Positions 1-9,962 of a stretch of DNA of 38,897 bases are shown here, piece after piece. Origin of the DNA: Pezizomycotina sp. ARF18 (Eukaryota > Ascomycota); assembly GCA_002224055.1 (NCBI GenBank), contig AZLU01000135.1, positions 1 through 38,897 of the forward strand. The letters are read 5' to 3'. Below the pieces are notes generated by a model. That model was not told the DNA's origin. It did not search any database and saw only the letters and a program-made list of their open reading frames with translations. A program made the position numbers and the translations under genes. The stretch's first letter is position 1. Each line of letters starts with the position of its first letter.

Positions 1-781
1 ATTGTTGAAAGGAAAAAATGAAACAATTATAAGCCTAAGATAGAGGTATTTTGTCTAGGTTACATTACTTACGAACTTCAACGCGATGCCCTTTAAACAT
101 GCGGCAGTGGCAATTGAAGCGAAGATTCATGCCATTAAGGTTGCACGTTGAATTTCAAGTGCAGAGTTCCATTTGACTCTTCAGCAAGGCAACAAGAAGA
201 ATTCGCGGCTTTACCTACAATGAAACTGCGAAACACCCATCCCACATTGTACTCTGAAGGTTGCTACTGATGTCCTATAATGGCCTTTCAACGTTACTGT
301 GGTAAAGATTTCGAGGAAAGTTAAAGATTCGATCGTCATCGCGTGACCGCTGCCGCTGAACCTTAACTCGAACCTACACTTCGATATGTTTGATACGTGG
401 TAGCACTATATAACATACATTTTCGTTACAGTCGCTACTTCCAGCTCGACCGACCCCGTCTGGTGATAGTCGGATGCTACAGCGATGCCACTTCCTGGCC
501 TGGCAACCACGCCAGCCTCGTCATCCTAATCCTTCTATTGCATTATTCACATGCCATTCCACGTCCAGTCCCCGAAGAAGATTGGTTCGAAAAGCTAGAA
601 AATGAAGAAAGCCCTCATCGCCATCTTTAACCCACCCTATCCCAAAAAGATGAAAGCCGCCGAGGTCTACCCAATTGCGCGACGTAGACGGCCTCCGACC
701 ATGCGCGATCCTTGGCACATCCTCTGCTGCGCCGGCACGTCGACGCACAGCTACGTAAATCTAAGCAGGCGCGTAGGGTAG
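1..781. other. no recognised gene
   Basis: I see no gene here. A 77-codon open frame at 397-630 (+) has one hydrophobic stretch and then an acidic end, but no family signature, and its reading clashes with other open frames. It could be the decayed 5' part of the ankyrin-like fragment that follows. Confidence 0.4.
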
Positions 782-919
782 AAGCATCGTCCGCGCGTTT
801 GGAAATTGGTGGAGCACGGCGCTGATCCTGGTATTTTCGCTGATGTTGAGGAAGCAGTGAAGCTCGCCGTGAGAGATTATAGGGGCAAATGGGAATTTTG
901 GGATATATTGCGAACGTAA
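782..919 (+). pseudogene. ankyrin-repeat-like fragment
   Basis: The frame is open from just after a TAG at 779-781 to a TAA at 917-919, 45 codons, with no start codon. It reads WKLVEHGADPGI, which fits the end of an ankyrin repeat (LL-HGADP), and then EEAVKLAVRDYRGKWEFWDI, which fits the paired helices of another repeat. Ankyrin repeats are protein-binding modules and are common in fungal accessory regions. The frame just upstream (about 602-781) is also open but without clear repeats. A chance match is possible because only one HGADP signature is seen. Confidence 0.3.
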
Positions 920-959
920 TAGAGTCAAATAATTAAAGCCGAGGAAGAAGGAGAACTAA

Positions 960-1459
960 CCTAGAATGGAGCTCTCTGCAGGACTCTTTCCGTGGAAAGC
1001 TGGAACGGCACTTGTCCGGATATTCGGTACTACCCCATGATATGCCACGACGAGGACATTATCTTCCCCAATTCGAAGGTTTGTAACAGCCCTCTCATGA
1101 CTACCCCATCATATTCCGTAAATCTAAATAATCTGTGTTCTCTGCATAGATAATGAATGGGCGTCGACTGCGAAACCCGACCTCCGAAGAACGGCCCTTG
1201 GGCGGATGGATCCCAGCAACGGAACCGCCTTTCAACCCGCAAGTCCACCCCGAACGCTGACCAGCCTGATGCCAGGTTATATGGCCGTCCTAGCCGTAAT
1301 ACTACCCATCCTAGGGCCGTACGGTGGCCCATCGCTGCCGCCCTCATATTGGAGCTTGGGACGCTGGTTGCTCTAGGATTGAACATGTGGGAAGACAAGT
1401 CGGATAATAACGGCTTTCACGATGATGAATCGCCTGGAGATCTAGTCGTTTGGGAATAG
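960..1459 (+). pseudogene. possible membrane protein remnant, frameshifted
   Basis: Two hydrophobic segments lie next to each other in adjacent frames: MAVLAVILPILGPYGG (around 1274-1325) and PIAAALILELGTLVALGL (around 1328-1383). Joined by one indel they would make two transmembrane helices followed by an acidic tail ending DLVVWE at the TAG before 1460. A possible intron ends at the tag of 'ctgcatag' near 1150. The simple ATG frame 1157-1459 (100 codons) covers only the second helix and begins with unlikely composition. The family is not recognised. Confidence 0.25.
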
Positions 1460-1488
1460 CTTCATTCTTCTTTTCTAGAAAGGAAAAA

Positions 1489-1996
1489 TTATATCCTTAT
1501 TACAGTTGTTTTTATATGCATTCTCCGTAGGTAATAGAACAAACTGCCGCACTTTTCCGACCTTGTTGTGTGTCTTCCCATTGCCCTCATTTTCTCCTTG
1601 GCCGTGGTGGCCGTGAGGGTCAGCACACTATGCCCTCCCGGGCCCCTACGCCTCTCCGTCTCTGCCTCCATCATCCCCTGCATCTCCACGCCACGTTGCT
1701 GCCCGGCGATAACTCCCCTCCTCCTGCGTATACCGAGAGGTCGCGGTAGGATGGTGACTGCGATGATGAGCAGCAGAACGAACATGACGGCGACGGCGAT
1801 GTAGCTCCACTGCGACACAGCAATAACGAATGGTTAGCTTGACTCGCGGAATTGAGGACGGTGTGGATTATTAGTGAACATACTGTCGATGTACTTGCGG
1901 TCTTCGCGCTCGACGGCCGTGAGGTTCAGGGAAGCGGCAGACGCGGTGGCGACGAAAGCGCTCGCGGGACAGAAGGGAGGACGCCATCTGGAGCAT
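1489..1996 (-). CDS. predicted single-pass membrane protein, two exons
   Basis: Exon 2 reads WSYIAVAVMFVLLLIIAVTI, one strong transmembrane helix, followed at once by a basic stop-transfer stretch (RRRRG) and a charged tail. Upstream, an intron of about 74 bp (1883 to 1810) has donor GTATGT, a GCTAACC branch site and a CAG acceptor. Exon 1 contains LNLTAVEREDRKYID, a likely extracellular stretch with an N-glycosylation site (NLT). It is preceded by MLQMASSLLS, which with a one-base indel leads into an Ala-rich segment like a signal peptide. The phases of exon 1 and exon 2 do not join perfectly, so one or two indels must be assumed. The shape is a small type I membrane protein; I do not recognise the family. 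Confidence 0.4.
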
Positions 1997-2140
1997 GGTC
2001 AAGGCGTGAAGATGAGAATCGGACAGGCTTGAGATGGAGCGAGGAAGAACTTATAATAGGTAGATGTATAATGTAATGGATGGTTGATAGTGCGACCGTG
2101 AGAAGTTGATTTTGTTTATTGTATGAGAAGGGGGGGGGAA

Positions 2141-2223
2141 CAATGTAGTGAAGAAATAAAATAAAAGTAAAAATAAAATAAAAATAAAAAGAAGGAAATA
2201 AATAAATAACAACAAATAAATAT
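2141..2223. repeat. A-rich simple repeat (AAATA/AAAAT)
   Basis: Irregular AAATA, AAAAT and AATA units with no coding sense. Just upstream, at about 2129, is a run of nine G. Confidence 0.8.
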
Positions 2224-2770
2224 AGACTAAATGCAGTGGCACAACGCTACAATTAACTCAGCCAAAGGAACGTATTCTAAGAACCTGCATCGATATATCT
2301 AATATTTAGAAATATACTTAAGGATACTCAGATTATCTGCCTTAAGGTCTGGGGATGCGTGGAGTAAATTGTCTTTATAGTCCTATGGCTACGGCCTCTA
2401 GATGCCGGGCAGAGACTGCATCTCAAAAGTAGAGTGGCTAGTGACATGAGATGGACGTCAAACACCCCAAGCAGAGGCATGGTGGAGTGATGCACGGGAG
2501 AAGAAGGACTTCACGCTTCAAGTGCATCTATTTAGCTTCTGGCTACGAGGATGGATACTTCGCTTGCAGCTCACGGCTCTGGGGCCCTGACCTTCACGAA
2601 AGTAACATTAGCTTGGGTAGATATTATTCATATTATTTATATTAAAGTTTATTTAAACATCAATAGATGCTTCAAGACATGCATGCGTTCCACGCTGAAT
2701 CTCGTCCCATTTGATGCAATGTAAAATCGCTATCATTAAAGAAACAGTAAAAACTTTTCATCAGAGGCTG
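2224..2770. other. no recognised gene
   Basis: Only short open frames without family signatures (for example 2451-2645 +, 64 codons). Confidence 0.4.
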
Positions 2771-3660
2771 CTAGTTCCCGAAACCCGTCTCGACCTTCAC
2801 AACACCGGCATTCTTCCCGTCCACAGTAAAGTTCGAGTCCGTCTCAACGACTCCGGTCTCAACATCGCTCTCATCTCTACTCCTCTTCCTTCTCTTCGCG
2901 TGCTCCCTCTACTGACGTTACCGTTGCGCGCTATCCACCGACGTCCCTTTCCACAGCCCCTAATCTGCGGCACGCATATGATCATGGTCGAGGTCCCTGC
3001 TGCAGCTTGTACAGCCATGCGTGTGCAGCTCCCAAAGATGCCCACCATTTCGGCATCGGGTATAATCCCCCGCTCTTGAAAATGATGGAATAGTACGCCA
3101 GCTGCAGTACCGCGGAAACGACATTGAACAGGCTCGCGGCGAACATCGCGGCGGCTCCCGCTTTTGCTTTGCAGGAGAGCGTATAAAACTTGCGAAGGAG
3201 GAGGAAGGGTATACGATAGAAGAGGACGTCCGTGACCATGTGAAACGCCATGCTGGTCATGATAAGCGCGGTGTTATTCCCGCAGCTAGCCTCGATATTC
3301 TAATTATCGCTGAACGGCTAACAATCAAATAACAACCGACATAACTAGAATAGACAACTAGCATTGCACAGTACCCACGTGGCAACTATAAGGTACCACG
3401 TATTCGGAAAATTTGTCGCGGAACTAGATCTTCATAGAAGAGTAATAGGGCCGCTTTACAGCAATACAGCGACGTCATCCACAGGAATGCTAGTTGACTT
3501 TCTCGAGGGAGAGGAAAATAGCGTCGTCGATCTCGAGGTTGTTATATTCGCCGTAGTGGTTCATGAGGGAGAAGATGACGGCGGTGCCGAGGTACACGAG
3601 CCACGCTGCGACGACGAAGGCTTCGCGCCATGACCCGATGATTGTTCATTTTAAGCAGGG
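2771..3660 (-). pseudogene. polytopic membrane protein, fungal rhodopsin-like, broken or intron-rich
   Basis: Three coding pieces lie in order on the minus strand. The first (about 3640-3495) reads WREAFVVAAWLVYLGTAVIF, then MNHYGEYNN and an acidic DDAIF segment. The second (about 3280-2982) starts CGNNTALIMTSM, then VTDVLFYRIPFLLLRKF, a basic loop, and another helix, AASLFNVVSAVLQLAYYSII. The third ends at TAG 2771-2773 and is a hydrophilic tail (KRRKRSRDESDVETG...VETGFGN). A Cys-N-N stretch, then a helix with VTD and IPF-LL, then a K-rich loop and a further helix, is the pattern of the fungal rhodopsin-like integral membrane proteins. The first helices are missing, and stops separate the pieces where intron borders are weak, so I call it broken. 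The family assignment is an inference from pattern. Confidence 0.45.
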
Positions 3661-3890
3661 GCCACCTACAAAAAATAGAAAGAAAAAAAATACCAAATGA
3701 ATCAGATAGCTCTTGAAAATAGCTAGTGTTAACATAAGGTAAATGCAACCGATACTTGACAGCTTAATAGGCCGGCCTTGATGAGCTCGATACGACGAGT
3801 CAACAATTCCCATTAACTTCCCGCCTCCAAAGCTTATCTTTATAATCGATTAGTAGGGCAGCATCACCAATCTATTAGCGATGCGTCAAG

Positions 3891-4577
3891 ATGTTATCCC
3901 ATCTGGCTGCGCATATCATCCTTATAATCTTCTCAGACCTTTCGTATCTCACCCTCAAGCGCAACGTTTCGCAAACCCGCCGCAAGTTTTATGGGATTAT
4001 CAGCTACGGCTCAGCTCAATACCGGCAGGGAGCGCTCGCGCAGGCGTTATTTGTCACTAAAGTTTCTTCCATATCCAGCAACTACGTTGAGAATAGCGCG
4101 CTTCTGGAACTTTCTGCAATGAACAATAAATTCATCCCCATCCACTATTCGGCTTCCTCCGATTATCACCCGAGGCAGACCCAGCCCAAAACATTATCGG
4201 GTTCATAACCGGATCCAACACTTTCCGTCTCCTTTCGAGAAACACTCTATGTCAACGGAAACGCAACCTCTCCCATATCCACTCGTCTCGATATTAAAAT
4301 CTACGTCGGCAGGAATATCATCCCCTGGAGCGCGCGTATCCAGAAATCTTCCTTCTACGAGGGCGTCACGCTATTAGATGTCATCCAGGTCCTCAGGAAA
4401 CTGCTCCTTGCGTACTTTGTTAAGTACCTGTACCTCAACCCTACCAGAGTGCAGTTAAAAGTGTTATATTTCTGTTTGACGTCGACACCTGGGGGCCCGG
4501 TACTAGAGATACAAGTCGGCGTATCCCGTATTATCTGTCACATTAGTTACATCAGACAAGATTTACAGCAGGCGTAG
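3891..4577 (+). pseudogene. F-box family copy A, one in-frame stop
   Basis: From ATG 3891 to TAG 4575-4577 the frame is open for 229 codons except for one TAA at 4206-4208 (codon 106). The F-box lies at residues 1-35 (IIFSDLSYLTLKR) but its Cys-Arg end has decayed to TRRKF. ALFV follows near residue 50 and FIPI near residue 85. After the stop come NGNATSP (residues 122-128), a beta-like stretch LDIKIYVG, and VTLLDVIQVL (159-168), the VTV-DV helix of the family. The TAA could have arisen from CAA by C-to-T, the RIP direction. The long frame on both sides of the stop suggests recent loss, or a gene read as two parts. Confidence 0.6.
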
Positions 4578-5013
4578 TTGCCACCAATCGAAGGACAGAA
4601 TAAAAGAAGAAAACTAAGATGGGGGCTATCCGAAAGCTCTCAGAATAAGATAGCACCATAAAACATCCAACTAATGACTGTGCCCTGGGGCACTATTCTA
4701 GCTGCGAAACTATACAACGGGGGATAATGGACTGACAAAATTACATGGCACCCACTTACAGCTGGCATTTTGAGGGTGGAAGAGACATCGTCGATTGTAA
4801 CGTACGTTATCGCAGAGATACTACGACATTAAGGAGTGATAAGTTGATATAACGGCGCAATCTAATGTAGAATTTTACTTGGTTAATGAATAAACAAAGC
4901 AAAGGGATAAAGAGGACAAGAAACAAAAAGCACAGATCAAGAACCTTTCAATTGTATAGAAAGGATTTTGTATAACTTAAGTCGCTTGAGGTTCAGCGTC
5001 TTCGTCTCCCAAG
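4578..5013. other. no recognised gene
   Basis: Spacer between two F-box copies on the same strand; nothing recognisable. Confidence 0.5.
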
Positions 5014-5833
5014 ATGGTAACTCAAGATTCACCAGAACGTTCAAGTAACTCCAATATTGATAAATCAAGTAACAACTCTCCGCTCTTCCAGCTACCTGAA
5101 GAGCTCCGTCAGGAAATATTCTTAGAGACCGACTACTTTTCGCACACCCTTGGGGCAATTGAAAAAGAGTAACAGTGAGGAGATAAAATCAAGAATATCA
5201 AGGATCATGTTCCGTGAAATGACAGTCATGCCAATCACAACCTACACCGTACATGAAGTGAACGGGAAACGCGAGTTGGTACTTACCAAGCCAAACTTTC
5301 TGATACATCCGTACTTCAAGCTACTATTCGTAAGACGTACAATCCCATAGCCAAAGCTAGATAGCGTGGGCTTTGTATCAACGGATGACAACTTCGTACG
5401 TATTATGCACTCATCAGTCACAGACGCCAACGCCACCTCACCGCCGTGTGACTTTGTGGGAATCAATCTCAAGTCCGGTAAACAGTCACACCGCCTGAAA
5501 GGAGACAATACCGAAACCGGTCGTCCGGTCAGCGTTGAGGACGCCATGGAAGCTATGAAAGATAAGCTGGAGGCGGCGCGGCGGAGGACACAAAACCAGA
5601 AGGGATCTGATAAACCATGGGTAGATGGCGATAAGCGACTATTCGGAGAGGTTAAGATTAATCACCGGCAGTTAGGCGCAGCAGTTGACCTCGAGGGGCG
5701 GGATATGAGGTATATTCCTATGATTTCGATGGCAGCGGCGGGGGTGGGAGAGGCGGGAGAGGCGGGAGAAGGCTCTGCTTCATTTTTCAGTAGATTGCTT
5801 TCGTCGAAGTGGACCACTGGGATGTATCCATAA
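5014..5833 (+). pseudogene. F-box family copy B, one frameshift and one stop
   Basis: The start is ATG 5014. A Ser/Asn-rich leader of about 27 residues precedes LFQLPEELRQEIF and DYFSHTLG, the first half of the F-box. The frame then shifts near 5150-5165 and the second half of the F-box (the CRRFR helix) is missing. The next frame reads IMFREMTV (family LLFKED block), FLIHPYFKLL (HPCL block), a TAG at 5348-5350, then in the same frame VGFVSTDDNFV, DANATSPPCDFV, RPVSVEDAMEAM and a C-terminal tail with three GEAGEAGEG-like repeats to TAA 5833. The TAG could derive from CAG (CpA to TpA). Even with the frame restored the F-box would be incomplete, so Skp1 binding is doubtful. Confidence 0.65.
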
Positions 5834-6108
5834 CAATTGATTGAATTTTCGGCCTTTTCTTCTAATTCATCATTTTAACCTAAAAGATGTCAAAGGATAG
5901 GGAACGCACAGTTCTCCCCTTGAAAACCTTACATGTTTTCGATTCCAGCGAGTAGAATACTCTAGGGAACCAGAAAATGCTATTATTGACGACCATGATA
6001 AAGCTATGTTAAAATGAAAACCCGATGTAGCTCACCGCTATAGTTAAGCTATGAGACGTTGTAGATTGCTCAAGCGAAAAAAGGTGAGAATTTACAAATT
6101 GAGCAGAT

Positions 6109-6924
6109 TCATGCATCTTCCTCCCTCAACCCAGTAATAAGTCGCTCAATAAGCCCACTGTCTTCATGGCCCCCAGCGCTTTCGTTCTCCGGACTCGGAC
6201 CAGCGACCTGCTTCTTAACAACCGGCTTAAACGTAACATTCGGAAAATAAAAAGCCCTCTCTACCTCAAACAGCATCTTAACCTGAGTATCAATCACCAC
6301 GCCCTCAGAAATGCGGCTCTCGTATATCCCCTCGGATCCACCGGTTCCTGCAGCGGCTTCGCCAGCGAACGGCGTAACATACGGCACAATCCTCCGCGAC
6401 TTCGGAAACAGTAATTGGTTTAGGTTTTCCGACGGCTGTTTTGTCGATGGTCCTGCTTACGTTCAACGTGAACGTGCATTTGCCTTGCATTATCTCTTTG
6501 GGGACCTGGACGCGTAGCTCGATGTAGTCGGAGGCGGGGGAGGTTGCGTGCTGGCGGGCGATAGACGTACGCGTTATCGGGAGGAAGTTGCCGTTTTTCA
6601 TGTAGAAACCTAGACAGTGTACGTTAAACTCGGGCAGGGTGTCGTTGTTGATGGGTTCGTTGGAGATTCGGAGGAGGTTGAAACAAGGGTGTAGTTCGAA
6701 AGTCGGAAGGCCGGGAGCGGCGGCGATGTCGAACTGACGCTCGGCGGACGTGATGAGCTTGTCGACGAAGAGGAGTTCTGCGAGGGGCCCGTGGGGCGGC
6801 GTGATTCCTTCGCGATGATGGCGCGGAATAGTCGGCATACGACCGAGAGCGAGACCTTGAGCGTCGTGTAGTCGAGGCCTTTGAAGATCTCTAAGAGGAG
6901 CTCGACGGGGAGGGAGGATAGCAT
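6109..6924 (-). pseudogene. F-box family copy C, near complete, two frameshifts
   Basis: From ATG 6924, MLSSLPVELLLEIFKGLDY and LSVVCRLFRAIIAKE form a complete F-box (residues 1-42). Near 6800 the frame changes at a CCCC run. The next frame carries PLAELLFVDK, TFELHPCFNLLRI, LGFYMKNGNFLPI, QHATSPASDYIELRV and KPITVSEVAE. A second shift near 6385-6400 leads to the tail: VPYVTPFAGEAAAG, FEVERAFYFPNVTFKPVV and an acidic end (TGLREEDA) at 6109. Three overlapping open frames cover all the family blocks with no other stop, about 270 residues. This is one of the best preserved copies and the closest relative of the fragment at 28.4 kb. Confidence 0.7.
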
Positions 6925-8525
6925 TCTGTACCCTTTGCTGCTGGTGACTGGGTTTTTGTATAGTTGATATGTGGTTGACTGGGGTTGATGTGGGATGGTT
7001 GTTTGGCTGTTAGTCTTGCTACCGATGCTTCATTTAATCGGTGATCATTTTATTTGATTTTTGATTCAATTTCATTTATTCCTAATTCAAATTGCTGCTC
7101 GTGGAGAATTTAGTGTCAACAAATTAATATCCAGGGTCCAACGTTCAATGTCCAACATTTCCATATTAAATGACTGGGCTCCTTTCGGATCCATAGCTCT
7201 ATCAGAGCTTGCATTTCGTTGGGAGCACTCCTTGGAGCTATGCTAGTTATATACGTAAATAATAATGTCTGACTGGGCTTGAATATTCGATTCTATCAGC
7301 CTGACAACAGAGCTTTCAAGTTGAATATCTCAGGAGGCACTCGAGGAGCAGCCCGACCCAACTACACAAGGTCCAGCCGCATTCGCTTTCATCCACCCTT
7401 TGATTGCGAGAGCAGTTATAGTAGAGGGCATGGTCAATATATATAAGAAGATAGCTAGAATTATATACATACACAGGTGCAGTCTGGGGTAGATTTCACG
7501 ACGAAGAAAAAGCTGATGATGGAGAAGATTGATAGGGTTACTTTGCGGAGAAGGAAGGATGCTAGGGTTGTGTTCGTATGCATAGATCGTTATATATAAT
7601 AAGCGACGGAAAAGGTGATAAGGGAGGAATTTCGAGGGTGTTTATAGAATTATAGGCTTTGGTTTAATTTATAACTATGGATGGTTCCACTTGTTAGTAT
7701 TTTTTCGTTGCGCTGCTTTTGTCGGTGGGCGGCACCCGGTGAGGGCGGCTAATTTTGACTTAATAACTATAATGCTATGCGCTATAAAAGACAAGTTAGT
7801 GACTCTATGCTGATTCAGGCTGCGGGCGACGCTATTCAGTTCTGCTACTATAATTATTCAGTTATTCCCCTGTCTAAAGGTTCGGATCTTATCATCGTAT
7901 ATCTCTATATGTAGAGTAAGAACTTTTATAAGTAAGAAGAGATGACGAGATTGATAAGGAACGGCAGTAATAAGTAGATAATTTGAGATACTAAAGGGAA
8001 TTTAAGTAAAGATTCTCTAATATTCCACCTCTTTTTAGGTTCCTCCATAGTCGCCTACTATTGCGTCCGTGATCCGCTATATAAGATATCTGCTAACGTT
8101 AATATGCAAACAGAATGTGAAAACCGGCTTCTATTAAACGAAATGGCTTTTAACAACCATTTCAAATTCCATATTTTGATCGAGGTGCGATGGCTTTTTT
8201 TTTGACTAATGTTTAGAATATGTATGTGAAGCGTTCGCTTTTTGTAAAGAATACCATATTGGTTGTTAATGGATTTGTTTATTTATTTATTTAATTGTTA
8301 TTTTTTTAGTTTTTTGGCATCTAGCTATAGGCGAGCGCTAAACGCGTCAAAATAAAGGAAATGCCCACAGCCAGGCACGGAGTATATGTATTTTTATGAG
8401 TAGCGGTAGCAGTCTGGGGCTTAAGCGTGCTAGCCCGGCCTTCCGCCGCCGTTGCCGCGATATCATTCATCACGCCGCTGCAATATAAACCAGAAACACA
8501 TTTTAGTCGGTTCTAGGTACATGTA
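6925..8525. other. long spacer, no clear gene
   Basis: AT-rich spacer. The one item worth noting is a 40-codon frame at 7461-7583 (-), beginning MHTNTT, with a hydrophobic core (SIFSIISFFFVV) and then DCTCVC. It looks like a signal peptide and may be the first exon of a small secreted protein, since GTATGT follows directly. I found no matching second exon. Confidence 0.4.
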
Positions 8526-9097
8526 CAGTTCTCTGTCATAAATGTTGGGACACCTGCCCAAGTGGGTCAAGAAATGCACGGTATAACACGAACCACTTAC
8601 TAAGCGACATGATATCGCCCTTCCTGATATATCTCGGGATAACATTCCCTTTCTGTATACTAACCTCTATTTATAATGCTTAGCAAGCGGCTGTCAGATA
8701 GCCAACGGCTAGAGATATTAGTATATTATGTACGGAGATACTTATATCGAGAGATTAAGCGTAAAACTGGCTATAAAAAATCTACCGCTTACCGAGTCGT
8801 TATTTAATATAAAGAAATAAAATAACGTATATAGCGTCGTCGTCGCTCGGCTAAATCTCTATTCGAATTCTTAATAGACGAGATTATTAGCGACTTACGG
8901 ATTATATTACGGAATATTTATTCGATAAATTTATAGCTATAGCGTTGATACCTATCTTGTAATTGGATATTTTATAATAATTTGATATCGTCGGATCCCG
9001 TCGTTTGGCGCTATTTTGTGTTATAAGCAGAACGTGTTATTCCGGGCAAATCTAGACCTACTTGGGCAGGTGTCTTAACATTTATGATAGAGAACTG
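8526..9097. mobile_element. Tc1/mariner-type element relic, 572 bp, RIP-mutated
   Basis: Flanked by TA at 8524-8525 and 9098-9099, the target duplication of Tc1/mariner elements. Its ends are inverted repeats (8526 to about 8600 and about 9025 to 9097) beginning CAGTTCTCT and sharing ATAAATGTT and ACACCTGCCCAAGT. In the first 40 positions the arms differ at four sites, all G in the left arm and A in the mirrored right arm, three of them TpG to TpA. That is the RIP signature. The interior is short for an autonomous element (usually 1.3-2 kb) and carries only the first part of a transposase. Confidence 0.85.
8676..8936 (+). pseudogene. transposase N-terminal fragment (helix-turn-helix), dead
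   Basis: One frame from ATG 8676 reads LSDSQRLEILVYYVRRYLY, REIKRKTGYKKSTAYRVV, then three stops (TAA, TAA, TAG) mixed with residues, and RRRRSAKSLFEFLIDEIISD. This is the N-terminal DNA-binding helix-turn-helix of Tc1/mariner (IS630) transposases, with the basic linker before the catalytic domain. The DDE/D domain is absent. The in-frame stops with no frameshift, and the high AT content, fit RIP. It sits inside the inverted repeats of the surrounding element. Confidence 0.7.
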
Positions 9098-9483
9098 TAG
9101 AGAGATTGCTGGTCTTCGCATTGAAACATTTAAGCAAACTCATGCCGACGACAAATTCTCATTGCGCCCTTCGTTATCTGAGAAGTGACATGCCGGCATT
9201 CATTTGGGAATTGAGACGGCTGCTGGGAGAGACCTATGGCGCAGGAAGGGAAATAAATCCTCATAGAATTTGAAACTGGGAGACAATCTTCTGTGATTTG
9301 AAGTTACCCTGCATGATGTTTACTCTGCAAGTCTAATATCGATGGTTGTATTCTTGATCAATTGTATTAGTTTCTTGAAGAATCAGGTCGTAGTGGTCTC
9401 GGGTCTCGAAACCCTCACTATCTATTACATTTCAAGTCTACCCCTGTTCGCAGCCCATCTCTTTTCCTTGACCACAAACCCCT
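9098..9483. other. no recognised gene
   Basis: Spacer between the transposon relic and the 3' end of the next F-box fragment. The open frame at 9342-9659 (+) lies partly on the antisense of that fragment and has no signature. Confidence 0.45.
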
Positions 9484-9893
9484 TTAGACGTACAACCAAT
9501 CGACGACTAAATGATTGCCGGGCAGTACTTCTTCACACCAGTGGCATTCTCTCTCGTTGGGTAGTCGTAAACACCTGGGGCACGTGTGACAATGCGCGAA
9601 CCGTAGTACCAGCCTTGAAGCGAACCAGTATATCTCCTTTAGGATCGAACTCTCGATGAGCTTCTGTAGACTAACCGCCTTTCCTTCGGTTCCTATCAAC
9701 TCATATTCGCCCTGTAGAACATGCCGTCCGTTGGAGACTTGTATGCCATGTTCAGGTAGACCTCGGCAAATTCAGAAGCCGGGTAGGTCGCGTTGTCCAG
9801 CGCGAACGCAGAGTGGCTTAGCTGGATGAAGTCGCCGGAAGAAGACACGAAGTCGACGTTTTCTATCCCGATCGGGAGTTGATTGTGCGACGG
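9484..9893 (-). pseudogene. F-box family copy D', C-terminal half only
   Basis: The open frame from 9893 reads LPIGIENVDFVSSSGDFIQL, ALDNATYPASEFAEVYL and then stops after RANMS. An overlapping frame continues GTEGKAVSLQKLIES, the VTV-DV helix. These are the GF..F-PI..NATSPA and VTV blocks of the family. No F-box is present: the next bases upstream (9894 on) hold the oppositely oriented copy D. LP-GI-N--F-S is also found in copy D, so the two are close relatives placed head to head. The distal tail (about 9640-9484) looks scrambled. Confidence 0.6.
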
Positions 9894-9962
9894 TCATCCC
9901 CATTCGAGAGACCGGCATCCATCTTTCGATCAATACTTTGCAGTTCTCCTATCACAATCGAT

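Noticed and set aside
2825-2840. GTTCGAGTCC as a tRNA B box
   Set aside because: No A box or cloverleaf upstream; it lies in the coding tail of the membrane protein on the other strand.
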